A stretch of 64,000 nt of DNA from Paratinospora sagittata (Eukaryota > Streptophyta > Magnoliopsida > Ranunculales > Menispermaceae). How positions within the stretch are numbered: the stretch's first letter is position 1; every line of letters starts with the position of its first letter. This document shows, in pieces, positions 47,201 through 59,724 of this stretch. The position numbers and the translations under genes were made by a program. The stretch spans positions 20,675,956-20,739,955 of the forward strand of contig CM069593.1 of assembly GCA_035771175.1 (NCBI GenBank), written 5' to 3'. The notes under the pieces are model-generated. The model made no database searches and was not told the DNA's origin. It saw only the letters and a list, made by a program, of their open reading frames with translations.

Positions 47201-50200
47201 CTTTTTCTTTTACATGGGCAGTTATTGACTGACTTCTTTCTCTACTCCTTTTCTTTGAATGTAGTGCGGATCAGTATGGGAGTCGCTTTATCCAACAGAA
47301 ACTTGAAACTGCTTCGGTTGAAGAAAAGAATGAGATTTTTCCTGAGATCATTCCTCAGGCTCGTAGCTTGATGACTGACGTTTTTGGAAATTATGTTATA
47401 CAGAAAGTATGCATCATCATTTACATAGTTTGCAAGTATGCTATCTGAACTTTCTGACATACTCCTCACTTACATTTGAATTGAATGCAGTTTTTCGAGC
47501 ATGGAACAGAGAGTCAAAGAAAAGAGTTAGCAGACCAGCTGACCGGTCATGTTTTGCCTCTTAGTCTTCAAATGTATGGTTGCAGAGTGATTCAGAAGGT
47601 GTGCATTTGTCATCTATGGTACTTTATCTACTTTATGTTTTCAAATAATATGCTAATGGTTACATTTTATCAAATGGAACAACCCTAATCAGACTTCAGA
47701 AACAAAGATGGAGAGGTTTTGCTTTTTTTTTTTTCTTTCTTTATTTAAATTTCTTCTTCCCGTTTGGAGGTTCCTGAGGACAAGCAATGAATGTTTTGAT
47801 AGAACTGATGGATAAAATATGAGAAGGTTCTTTGCAGGAATAGAAATGAGTTGATTCACAAAATGAAAGATGGCTTTTTGGTGCCAGACCTTACCCACAT
47901 CTATTCTGCTGATTTTTATTTTCTAACTTAAAATTTGAAACTCCTATTTTTCTGTAGCTACAATTCTCCAAGAATAGATGAGATGATTTTGAATTTGGCT
48001 TTCTCAATATCTCAAAAATATGGTCTTTAATTATTACATAACCTCAAATGAATTTGTTATATTAAATCTTCATTTGTATGGATGTGCACCTATGATTCAT
48101 ATGTTATGGTTAACTGTACATATTACAGCTATTAACTGCTCTTAATTTCCTGGTCATTAGTACATTGATAGAAATCCATGCTTAATTCAGTTGAATCAAG
48201 GGTTTGATTAGAACATTTAGGGTCACATGATTAAATCTAGAACTCTATCGTGATCCTTCTTTGTAAATTTCTTGTGGACCTTTTTTTTGCAGCATTTCAT
48301 CTCTTTGTGTTTTTTGTTGACAAGCATTGCAGTTGACTGCAAGTTGTGGGTATTTTTTTGGTATTAGACTTGTTAGAATAATCCTAAAATGCACTTGTCC
48401 CCTTGTCCCACAAACACCTGGTAAGTACCTGGCCACATTTTGGACACCCTTCCGGTGGCCCCTCGAGGTAGCTTATTTTTATGGCTTTTGTGGCGGTTGA
48501 ACTTTAGACCTATGCTTCTTGATGCACTTATCCAGCTTAACTTTGCGACTAAGTCAACCCCTGCGGTTAATTGAAGAAATCCCAAGGTTAACTGCACATT
48601 GACAAAGTGGTAGCTTAACTTACTGATCTTTTTTTTTTTTTACTAACACGGAGTTGGTGTAGTTGGTAAAGAGGTGACTTTGGAACCCAAAGGTTCCAAG
48701 TTCAACTCTTGTCACTGCCTCACCTTAGGGGGGTGAGGGGGATTAATGGGTCGGAATTGGGTCTAATACCTCTCCAAGAGTACGGTCTGGTGATAGAGCT
48801 GGTTATACTACTAACTACTAACCTTGTATCTTCTCAAAAAAATAAAAAAAATAAAAACTTTCTGATCATTTTTGGGGTCTTCTCATTTTGATAGCATTAG
48901 TTTTTATATTACAATGGGCAATTGGTTCAGTGCAGGCTTTGGAGGTGGTTGATGTGGATCAGCAGACTCATATGGTGGCAGAGCTTGATGGTTCAGTAAT
49001 GAAATGCGTCCGTGATCAGAATGGTAACCATGTTATCCAGAAGTGTATTGAATGTGTCCCTCAGGATCAAATTCAGTTTATTATTACAGCATTTTATGGA
49101 CAAGTAGTGGCGCTTTCAACTCATCCTTATGGCTGTCGTGTTATCCAGGTGTGAAATCTGCTTTTGTTTGCATGTTCCTCTTTTTCCCCCCGTTTTGGGG
49201 GGTTTTTCAATGTCATTCCCTGAATTTTTACCTTGATGCTGGTAGAGGGTCCTGGAGCACTGTGATGAACCAAATACTCAACATATTATTATGGAAGAGA
49301 TCCTGCAAGCAGTTTGCACTCTGGCCCAAGACCAATATGGGAATTATGTTGTTCAGGTACTCAATTGCTCAAGGACCTAATCTTTCTTGTCATTTTGCCA
49401 CTTTTACATTGTAAGAAGAATACACTATGTTAATAATATCCCTCTATTTTTGGTAAACTATGATGAGGTTTGACAGATTTTTGGCACATTGTCGTTTGAA
49501 TGAATCAATTAATATTAATTCTGAATACCTGAGTTTGTTTATTTATGTTTGGTTTGCACACCAAATATCATTGCTCTGTGCTACTGTTAAGAGATATTGG
49601 ATTGCATTGGATTTTATCCATTCTCTCCTGATTGCATTGAATACATTATGTTAGTAATATCCCTCTATTTTTGGTAAGCTATGATGAGGTTTGACAGATT
49701 TTTGGCACATTGTCATTTGAATGAATCAATTAATATTAATTTTGAATACTGAGTTTGTTTATTTATGTTTGGTTTGCACACCAAATATCATTGCTCTGTG
49801 CTACTGTTAAGAGATATTGGATTGCATTGGATTTTATCCATTCTTTCCTGATTGAGTATCCCTCGTCTTGGTAGGAGAAACATTGGTTAAACTATTGATA
49901 TTTGGAATTTGATGTAAAGCAATTAGATCCTATTGTCAATAGTCGGTTTTAATTTTAATGTTTTTTTGTTTGATTTGTGGAAATCAATTGAATGAAATGT
50001 CAAGCCTTGATTGATTTGAATTTTTTTTATTTAGCTTGTGCAAGTCAATTAGACAAAGTATCTAGTTTTTTAAGGGAAAAAAAACCTATAAATGATATAC
50101 TCATTGATGTGTGGATTACATTTCTTTTCTAGTTTCTACTTTCTGGTACATTTAAGTTTTTTGTTTTTGTTCTTCTTTTTTCCCATCCCTCCTCTCCACT

Positions 50201-53200
50201 TTGATTATATGTATTGATGACAGTGCACGTGACTTTTAGTATTTATTAATCAAAATAAGAAAGTATTTAGCCTGTATTATCTTGTCAAACCGTTGAGTTC
50301 TAGGTTTAACTCCGGAATAATACAGGTTCTACACTTGCTAGGAGTAGCATCATATTTGTCTATCAGTAATTAGACCTTAACAGTGTAAGCTTTAATCAAC
50401 CAGCTTTATCGTTTATCATTATGTTTACCTTTCCTCAATGCTCATCTACAACAACGTGTAATTTGAGTAGTTTTTGGGAACTTAGTAGTGTTAGCTCTAT
50501 TTTGGTCATTATTGCTGGAGAGACCTAGTGCAATATTCAATTATACATATTGAGAATCTACTGCAGTTTGGCACTTCAACAAATATAAAGCCTCCCTGTG
50601 GATGAATATAGGTTGTTCTGATCTTTCCAACAGACTGAGGAACTGGAACTTATTGTTGTAAATCATATGCTTTTGTTATTTCATTTTTAGGAATTTTTGT
50701 CACCCCTTATATTAATGCAGTGATTTGTGAATTTTGTTGAAAAAAAAAAAAAGAACAGTTATTTGTGAATTTTGTTTTTAGCTACTAATGTTTTCCTTTT
50801 CCTGTGTCCTATTGTTGTCACTTGTGCCCATTCCAGCATGTTCTGCAACATGGGAAACCACATGAGCGGTCCGCTATAATCAGCCAGCTTGCAGGACAGA
50901 TAATAAAGATGAGTCAACAGAAGTTTGCTTCTAATGTTGTTGAGAAGTGCTTGACTTTTGGTGGCCCTGTAGAGCGACAAATTTTGGTAACTGAGATGCT
51001 TGGCTCCACAGATGAGAATGAACCTTTGCAGGTTTCTTTCTTATACCTCGTTATTTCTTGCATGCATCTTTCATTTTCAGTCATTATAAATAGCTCCCAC
51101 CCCCAACCTCCCTTACTTTCCTTTCTTTAAAGAAATGTAAGTAGAAGGGTAAGGCCCGCGTAGGATGACAGGGGTCCCTGGCTCTTGAGATGCAAGATGC
51201 AAAGTGGAACAATAAGCAAAAATAATAAAAACTTATTGGTTACTGTATGCTAAAAAAAGGTTGATGTACATTTATTAACCATGCACTTCTTTTGTCCTAA
51301 ATATCCGAGGAAAGTAAAAAATAATAATATTGCCACATAACAATCTAAAGTCTATTTCTGCTGAAAAAAAAAACTAAAACATATGACAAAATTGACATTA
51401 CAAATTCTAACTTCTAATTATATTTCTACGCAATTCAATCTGAAGTCTATATGAATTATTATAAGTCCTAAAAAGATGGTTATTGAAATAAACATACAAG
51501 GGTAATTACAATCAAAATCAAATGTTAAAAGCTTTGAACAATTGAGTTAAGAATTGTTTAGCATGTTATATAACTGTCATTGAACTTCAAGAGGCATATG
51601 GGGTTTGGTTCATTCCAAAGGGTGTGTGCCCTTCAAGAAGCACTTGATGTAATTTTTAGGTTACATAAGTTAGGTGTGCCCTTGGACCTGACAGCACCTT
51701 GTGTTGCTCTGTTTTTGTCAAATAAAGTTGCTATGTTTTTAATTGTCAAATAAAGTTGCGGCTTGCAACTTTGTTTGAAAATAAAGCACAACTTTATTTG
51801 ACAATTAAATGACTTATTGGCTCATTTCACACGGTTGTAAATGGCTATAAATATAGCTCATTCCTCACTACAAAATCATCCCTGAAAATACAAGTTTGCT
51901 GCCTCCCGTGGACGTAGGCAATTTGCCAAACCACGTTAAATATTGTTGTCTTATTTTTCTTTCATGCTTTACCAAGATTTCGCATAACAAATTTGTATCA
52001 GAGACTAGGTGAAGCTTTGGAAGACAACGGACCCTCGGTCGAATTTTCGAGATTTCGTCGAAATTTCGAGATTCCATAACAGTGATCAGAACTGTTTTCT
52101 GATCACCCGTGGAGGTAGCTCTCGTTTTCAGGAATCCAACGCAATAAATGGCAAGAAAAACGGACAAGAAACGAGTTCCCAGGAGCTGATCAAAATTTGC
52201 AGAAATTTCTCTGCAAATTTTTTTTTGCAGAAACAGGCGCAGGCGCAGTGAAGAAGGCGCAGTGAAGAAGAAGGATCTTACCCGGATCCGACCCACGACC
52301 CTGACCCGATACTGTTCATCCCGGCCCAGCCCGCTCTCAGCCCACTTCGGCCTGATACTGTTCAGCCCGACCCAGCCCGTTTCGGCTCGCAGTTGACCGA
52401 ATCCATTTTCGGTTGACCAACCATATCCGGCTCATTTTTCTTCTGATTTCAGCAAAGTCAGACTCGTTTTCACCATTTTCGACCGTTCCGGACGCAACCG
52501 TGCAATCATTTTCTGCAGATTCAGCTCCTAAGTTATTGATATAGCTTAGTTGGAGTCGTTTATCATTTTTTTCAAGCACTTTTCAGAGTCATACATATCT
52601 TCGATCTTAATGGCGGAGGAAATCCCAAAAGATACTGCAACCACAAGCAGTCCTTGGCAAAGAAGTTCGTGTCCAACGCAAAGTTTGAGGTAGAGAAATT
52701 CAACGGCACCAACAACTTTGGCATGTGGCAATGCGAAGTTCAAGATCTATTATTCCGGGAAGGATCACATATCGCCTTGGAAACCAAGCCCAAGGATATG
52801 TCCGATGATGATTGAAATTTCGTAAATCGTCAAGCTTGTGGAACAATCAGACTCTGTTTGGCAAAAGATCAGAAGTACTTTGTCATGAAAGAGACTATGG
52901 CAATAAGTCTCTGGAAGAAACTGGAGGACAAGTACATGACGAAAAACATAGAGAACCGACTCTACCTGAAGAATAAGCTCTTTCGTTTTCAGTACAAGAA
53001 AGGTACTCCTATGATTGAGCATCTTGATAATTTTAACAAGATTCTCGCTGATCTACAGAATCTTGATGTTGACATTAGTGATGAGGATAAGGCACTATTG
53101 TTGTTAAACTCTTTGCCTAAAAGTTATGAATATTTAACAACTTTGCTATATGGTAAAGATGATGTTAAATTCAATGATGTTTCAAATGCTTTGGTGAACA

Positions 53201-56200
53201 ATGAGTATCGAAGGAAGGACCAGCTCGATAACAAGGAAGCATCACCAGAAGCCTTGACGGTATCCAAAGGCAGGGCTAACAACAAATCTGATAGATCCAG
53301 TGGGCGAGGCCGATCTCGCTCAAAGTCAAAAAGGACATTCATCACGTTGACGTCTTGCAAAGGATGAATGTGCCTATTGTCACCAAAAGGGGCACTGGAA
53401 GAAAGATTGTCCAAATAAGGACAAGACAGATGCAAATGTGGCACGGAAGGCTGAAGAAGATTCTGCATTCTCAGTTTCATCTATAGACAATCAGTTTGAT
53501 AGATGGATATTAGATTTCGGATGTTCCTATCATATGTGTCCGAATCGACATTGGTTCTCAAAATTGGATGAGTACTGAAAACGAAAGAGCTTCTTCTTCA
53601 GGTAGAGTCGGTTCTCTATGCTTTTCGTCATGTACTTGTCCTCTAGTTTCTTCCAGAGACTTGTTGCCATAGTCTCTTTCATGACAAAATACTTCTGATC
53701 TTTTGCCAAGCAGAGTCTGATTGTTCCACAAGCTTGACGATTTACGAAATTCCAATTATCATCGGACATATCCTTGGGATTGGTTTCCAAGGCGATATGT
53801 GATCCTTCCCGGAATAATAAATCTTGAACTTCGCATTGCCACATGTCAAAGTTGTTGGTGCCGTTGAATTTCTCGACCTCGAACTTTGCGTTGGACATCG
53901 AACTTCTTTGCCAAGGACTGCTTGTGGTTGCAGTATCTTTTGGGATTTCCTCCGCCATTAAGACCGAAGATATGTATGACTCCGAAAAGTGCTTGAAAAA
54001 TATGATAAACGACTCCAACTAAGTTATATCAATAACTTAGGAGCTGAATCTGCAGAAACTGATTGCACGGTTGCGTATGGAACGGTCAAAAATGGTGGAA
54101 ACGAGTCTGACTTTGCTGAAATCAGACGAAAAATGAGCCGAGTATGGTTGGTCAACCGAAAATAGATTCGGTCAACAGCGGGCCAAATGGGCTGGGCCGG
54201 GCTGAACAGTATCGGGCCGAAGTGGGCTGAGAGCGGGCTGGGCCGGGATGAACAGTATCGGGTTAGGGTCGTGAGTCGGATCCGGGTCAGATCCTTCTTC
54301 TTCACTGCGCCTACACTTGTTTCTGCAAAAAAAAAATTGCAGAGAAATTTCTGCAAACTTTGATCGGCTCCTGGGAACTCGTTTTTCTCGCCGTTTATTG
54401 GGTTGGATTCCTGAAAACGAGAGTTACCTCCACGGGTGATCAGAAAACAGTTCCGATCACTGTTACGGAATCTCGAAAATTCGACCGAGGGTCCGTTTTC
54501 TTCCAAAGCTTCACCTAGTCTCTGATACCAATTTGTTATGCGAAATCTTGGTAAAGCATCAAAAGAAAAATAAGACAACAATATTTAACGTGGTTCGGCA
54601 AATTGCTTACGCCCACGGGAGGCAGCAACAAGCTTGTATTTTCAGGGATGATTTTGTAGTGAGGAATGAGCAATGTTTATAGCCATTTACAACCGTGTGA
54701 AATGAGCCAATAAGTCAATTTAATTGTCAAATAAAGTTGTGCTTTATTTTCAAACAAAGCTGCAAGCCACCGCACAAAAGGAACATTGGATTATGTTCAT
54801 ACCGACGTTTGGGGACCCTCTCGAACTGCTTCATTGGGAGGTAAACGTTGGTTTGTTACTTTCATTGATGATTTCTCACGCTATGTTTGGGTTTATACCA
54901 TGAAGCATAAAGATGAAGTGCTAGATATCTTTCTTATAGGGAAGAAAATGGTAGAAACCCAAACGAGAAGGAAGATTAAGAGGCTCAGATCTGATAATGG
55001 AGGAGAATACAAGTCAGACCCATTTCAGAAAATTTGTGGGAATGAAGGGATAGTTAGACATTTCACAGTACTAGGCACGCCACAACAAAACGGTGTTGCT
55101 GAACGCATGAATCGTACTTTGGTAGATAAAGTTTGCTGCATGTTATCTCATTCTAGACTGAGCAAGGCATTTTGGGCTGAAGCTTTGTCATATGCCTCTT
55201 ATATCATCAATAGACTTCCGACAACAACACTAGATGGACAACCCTTTTCAGATTATAATTCTCTGCGCATTTTTGGATGCACTGCATATTTCCATGTAAA
55301 GAAATCCAAACTGGATCCTAGGTCCAAGAAAGCAATTTTCATGGGCTTTAGTGAAGGAGTTAAGGCTTTCCGACTATGGAACCCTGAGTCAAAGAAGATT
55401 GTACTAAGTCGAGATGTAACTTTTGACGAATCTGTGATGTTAAAGCATACAGTTTCTGATAAAGAAAATTGAGATCCAGATTTGCATCAGCAGGTGGAGT
55501 TAGATATTCCAGTAACTCCTGGCAAGTCAGCAGAGATATCCAACCATCCTGAAGAAGACGAGGAAATCTCAGTTGAGGTGGAGGCTCCAGGACCAGACAT
55601 CAGTCAACAACCAGAATCAATTGCCACCAGTCGACCAAGAAGAGAAATCCGCAAACCTGCTCGGTACACTGACATGGTTGCATATGCATTTTCAGTCACC
55701 GGTGATGATATTCCATACAATTACAAAGATGTTATTCAGAGTATGGAAAGTGATAAGTGAAAAATGGCAATGCATAAGGAGATGAAATCACTCCATCAGA
55801 ATCAGACTTGGAAGTTGGTTCCACTTCCGAAAGGAAAGAAACCAATTGGCTGCAAATGGGTTTTCGCTAAGAAGGAAGGCTCTCCCAGCACAGATAGTAT
55901 CCGATACAAAGCCAAACTGGTAGCAAAAGGCTACGCTTAGAAGGAAGAAATTGACTACAATGAGGTATTCTCACCTGTTGTTAAGCATTCGTCAATTCGA
56001 ATATTATTGGCTTTGGTTGCACAGTTTGATCTCGAGTTAGCCCAACTCGATGTCAAAACTGCTTTTCTGCATGGTAATTTGGAAGAGGAGATATATATGT
56101 CTCAACCAGATGGATTCAAAGTACCAGGAAGAGAGAATTGGGCTTGCAAGTTGAGCAAGTCATTGTATGGCCTGAAGCAGTCACCGAGATAGTGGTACAA

Positions 56201-58773
56201 GCGATTTGACAGCTTCATCCAAGGGCAAAAATATACCCGGAGTCAGTTTGATCATTGTGTCTACTATCGCAAACTTCAAGATGGTACATTTATCTATTTG
56301 CTTTCATATGTAGATGATATGTTAATCGCATCTAAAAGCAAGGTGGAGATCAACAAGCTGAAGGCTCAATTGAGCTCAGAGTTTGAAATGAAGGATCTTG
56401 GAAAGGCCAGAAAAATTCTCGGGATGGAGATAACTCGAGACAGGGCCAAAGGCACAATCTGTTTGATTTAGACTCAGTATTTGAAGAAAGTTCTTCAAAC
56501 TTTTGGCATTGGCAATGACACAAAACCTGTGAGCACACCATTGACACCACATTTCAAGCTAAGTACATCAATGTCACCAAATTCTGAGGATCAGGAGAAG
56601 CAAATGGAGAACATTCCATATGCAAATGCAGTTGGTGCCTTGATGTATGCTATGGTGTGTACCAGACCTGACATTTCACATGCTGTAAGTATGGTAAGTC
56701 GTTACATGCACAACCCCGGTAAAGGCCACTGGCAAGCATTGAAGTGGATTCTACGGTATATTCATGGTACTGTGGATATTGGTTTAAAGTTCGAGATAGA
56801 TAAGAAAAGTTGTAAGCATCTAGTCAGATATGTGGATTCGGACTATGCTAGAGATCTTGACAAGTGCAGATCTACTACTGGTTATGTTTTCACTATGGCA
56901 GGAGGACCAGTGAGTTGGAGATCAACACTACAGTCAACGGTTGCTTTGTCTACTACAGAAGCAGAGTACATGGCAGTAACGGAAGCTTTCAAGGAAGCAA
57001 TCTGGCTTTATGGATTGACTAAAGACTTGAGAATTGTGCAGAAGAATGTTGAAGTTTTCTGCGACAGCCAGAGTGCCATTTGTTTGGCAAAGAACCAAGT
57101 TCATCACAGTCGAACGAAGCATATTGATGTTCGTTTTCATTTTGTTCGAGAAATAGTAGAAGAAGGGAGTATTCTTCTGCAAAAGATCAAGACTGCAGAT
57201 AACCCCGCAGATATGCTTACAAAGGTGGTTACAGGGATCAAGTTCCAACATTGTTTGGACTTGATCAACATCTCACGAGCTCGGAGTGCCTAAGGGCACT
57301 AATGGAGGCAGCTCGCCAAGGTGGAGATTGTTGCTTTGTTTTTGTCAAATAAAGTTGCTCTGTTTTTAATTGTCAAATAAAGTTGCAGCTTGCAGCTTTG
57401 TTTGAAAATAAAGCGCAGCTTTATTTGACAATTAAATTGACTTATTGGCTCATTTCACACGGTTGTAAATGGCTATAAATATAGCTCATTATTCACTACA
57501 AAATCATCCCTGAAAATACAAGTTTGTTGCCTCCTGTGGACGTAGGCAATTTGTCGAACCACGTTAAATATTGTTGTCTTGTTTTTCTTTCATGCTTTAT
57601 CAAGATTTCGCATAACACCTTGGTGCACACCTAAGAAGGGTGCCCCACTTGGGTCCATACCAAGGTTCACCTGAGGCACATAGCTTGATTAAAGGTTTAA
57701 CCATTTATTGCATGTGAAAATCAGACCACCATTGCTCAAATTATCATAGTTACTGTCATCAATGTTTATAAATGCATTTATGGCTTTGTATCTGTTAAAA
57801 AGCTTTTCTCTAGGAAGTGCATCGTTTCTACTGCTCTACTGCATAATTTGTGTTCTATGCCTAATACATGCATCATGCAGCCAACTCTGTAAGCTCTGAA
57901 ACTTTTCGATTCCATAGCCTTCTCAGCGATTACAGTTAGATTCAGTTTTTGGGCACCTAGTTCACATCATAATTTGTGTTATATCCCTAATACATGCATC
58001 ATACATGCACAATTCACTGATCCCTTTTAGGACACCTAGCTCGCACCACTTCCTTCAGTTTGATTTATAATGCAGGACCCATCAAAAAGGTCCAACGTCA
58101 TTGACAGAGATCCATTGTAGGGCAGATTCAGGTTGTATATTAGGTGTGTTTGTCTGGCTCTTCTTGCAAGGCCATGATGGAAGTAGTTCCTGCTGTATCT
58201 CGTGTAATTAAAAACCTTACTGGTGACTGGTGTTGCTGTCAAAGTATGAAGAAGGGGTCTGATCCATTCAGTTATGAATAAACATTATAAAGGGTTTTTG
58301 GGAATTCGGCCTCCCAAAACCCCCCAAAAAATTCTCTATATTGAGATTCAATAGAAAAAGGAAGAAACAAAAACTAAGGTTTGCTATTTGATATTCCCAT
58401 ATTGTCTCTGGATGCATTGGACTCATATAATGCAATGGCAGGCTATGATGAAAGATCCCTATGGGAACTATGTTGTACAGAAAGTTCTTGAGACTTGCGA
58501 CAATCAGAGTCGTGAGTTGATACTCTCACGTATCAAGGTCCACTTAAATGCCTTGAAGAGGTACACCTATGGTAAACATATTGTTGCCCGTGTGGAAAAG
58601 CTCATTACCACCGGAGGTAATAAAATTGTCTCAGAACAAACACTTTCTGGATTGCTTCTCTGTTTTGCTCTTTCTTTCTTTTTTCCTTTTTTTTTATTTT
58701 AATATTCTGATAAATTTGCATCGGACTTGTAGAAAGACGCATGGGAATCTCATCCTCATCGTATTCAGCATAA
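44231..58773 (+). CDS. APUM: Pumilio/PUF RNA-binding protein (APUM family)
   Basis: Ten coding exons: 44231-44923, 45655-46507, 46597-47176, 47265-47406, 47491-47598, 48936-49148, 49246-49356, 50837-51031, 58442-58616, 58733-58773. They join in frame to 1036 residues. The N-terminal two thirds is the low-complexity region of plant Pumilio proteins, with the marker [13 protein letters not shown] near residue 65. The C-terminal PUF domain (about 700-1030) has eight repeats whose base-reading motifs are SRFIQ, NYVIQ, CRVIQ, NHVIQ, CRVIQ, NYVVQ, SNVVE and NYVVQ. By the PUF code these read UGUAUAUA. Such proteins bind 3' UTRs and repress translation or promote decay. It is similar to the APUM1-4 group; the exact orthologue is uncertain. 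Intron 8 is 7.4 kb owing to a copia insertion. Confidence 0.93.
48645..48861 (+). mobile_element. tRNA-derived SINE in Pumilio intron 5
   Basis: GGTGTAGTTGGTAAAG (A box) and GGTTCCAAGTTCAACTC (B box) lie at the spacing of a pol III promoter. The body continues through CTCACCTTAGGGGGGTGAGG and ends in an interrupted A run. Likely target repeats are CTGATCTTTTT at 48623 and CTGATCATTTTT at 48862. Confidence 0.75.
49420..49854. repeat. Tandem duplication in Pumilio intron 7
   Basis: About 215 bp starting ATACACTATGTTAATAATAT is repeated with a 221-bp offset (copies about 49420-49634 and 49641-49854). The copies differ at only a few bases (for example GTCGTTTG against GTCATTTG), so the duplication is fairly recent. 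No exon is included. Confidence 0.85.
51702..51989 (+). repeat. 5' LTR of the intronic copia element
   Basis: 288 bp with TG...CA ends. It holds a perfect 21-bp inverted repeat: the left arm at 51738-51758 contains AATTGTCAAATAAAGTTG, and the right arm is at 51789-51809. Confidence 0.93.
52610..57293 (+). pseudogene. Broken gag-pol of the intronic copia element
   Basis: Gag starts [20 protein letters not shown], then loses its frame through a 1-base deletion near 52665 and meets a TGA at 52813. Intact gag resumes to 53367, followed in another frame by the zinc knuckle [14 protein letters not shown]. The protease motif reads LDFG where DSG is expected. Integrase (54786-55472) keeps [14 protein letters not shown] and GVAERMNRT, giving the D, D and E residues. 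Reverse transcriptase keeps YVDDMLIA, and RNase H keeps STTEAEYMA. In-frame stops occur at about 55470, 55758, 55938, 56190 and 56469. The element cannot encode its own proteins. Confidence 0.9.
53572..54768 (-). repeat. Inverted copy of LTR plus gag within the copia element
   Basis: Read on the minus strand, this segment repeats 51760-52995: part of the LTR, an intact primer site (TGGTATCAGAGACTAGG), the leader, and the gag start without the frameshift or stop of the upright copy. The two arms are separated by 576 bp. It does not start at an LTR end, so it is not a simple nested insertion. Confidence 0.9.
57329..57617 (+). repeat. 3' LTR of the intronic copia element
   Basis: 289 bp, matching the 5' LTR with about 14 substitutions and one 1-bp gap by eye. 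Confidence 0.93.
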
Positions 58774-59724
58774 TGAATGACATACTTGTACAGCTAACTA
58801 AGGTTGGTGATCTTAGTGGAGACCAGCCTGAGATGGTGTTTTCCAATGGAAAGCGGAGGTAGCGTATTTAAGAAAAGAGGCATGAACGAGCTTGTGGTGG
58901 CTGTAAATAAAAGTGGTGGATCTTCTGGAATAAGGTTTTTGCTTGTTATGCCTCCCTGACATGTATATTTGGCACTGTTGTAATTTGATGAAATGGTGAC
59001 TGATGAGAGCCTCAATGAGTTAAAGTTTCTAGGAATTTGAGGACAGAGGCAGGGTGGGTATATGAGTGCCGTGTCTCTGAAAATAGATGTAACAAAGCCC
59101 ATAGTTTGTAAAGAAAATGAGTGCAACGGTGAAGGGAACTGTAAAGGAAAGAAAGGGTACAGAGAGCGTGCCATTAGTGTTGTATTGGGTACGTCTGCTA
59201 CTTTTCCAAGTTTTTCTTTTTATGTATAAATAAATGCTTTAGCTACATCATCTCTCCTGAAATTGTTCATAGTTTTATTGTTGTATGGTGTGGTGTTAAT
59301 GAAGATGATATATAGATAGGATAAATGGAATTTAAATACTTTGTCAAGGTTTAGTCCATGTTAGCTCAAAGAACAGATGGAACAATTTGTAGATAATCAA
59401 CTGGTTGTTTAATTTGTATCTAAATATTTGTGTAATGTCTAAGTACACTCGTTTACATCAACACAATGCAGCTACTCTCTTGAACTATGCGTGCTCAATG
59501 CACCCTCCTGCACCCATGGAACCTAATTGTTCACTTGTCTTTTCCTAAAACACCCACATACACGCACCTTGGCTCTAATCTCAATGTACGCATGTACACA
59601 AAAATCTGACGGGTTACTCATCTTTTTCCAGGTACACCTACCTTTCCCCCAGTACTATGCTTAACGCACACTAACACACCACCTTGCTTTTTAGCACATT
59701 TTATGCTAGATGCCATCACCTACA
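58774..59724 (+). other. Pumilio 3' UTR and flank
   Basis: Contains TGTAAATA at 58912-58919 and TGTATATT at 58962-58969, both fitting the Pumilio-binding consensus, and a poly(A) signal AATAAA at 59229-59234. Beyond about 59260 it is intergenic with no gene recognised. Confidence 0.6.

Larger units (their letters stand above)
51702..57617 (+). mobile_element. Ty1/copia LTR retrotransposon in Pumilio intron 8
   Basis: A complete but defective 5.9-kb element in the same direction as the host gene. The LTRs are 51702-51989 and 57329-57617, both TGTTGC...CATAACA. A perfect 5-bp target duplication CCTTG flanks it (51697-51701 and 57618-57622). A tRNA-Met primer site follows the 5' LTR (about 51993-52003), and a purine tract AAGGTGGAGATT precedes the 3' LTR. 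The domain order is gag, zinc knuckle, protease start, integrase, reverse transcriptase, RNase H, which is copia order. By eye the LTRs differ at about 14 sites (near 5%). A 1.2-kb inverted segment of its own LTR and gag (53572-54768) replaces the end of protease and the zinc-binding part of integrase. Confidence 0.93.

Noticed and set aside
54024..54581. 185-residue minus-strand frame inside the copia element
   Set aside because: It covers the inverted LTR/leader region upstream of gag, which is untranslated in the parent element.
53572..54768. Independent nested copia insertion
   Set aside because: It has no LTR end, no second LTR and no target duplication, and it starts inside the LTR; an inverted self-copy fits better.
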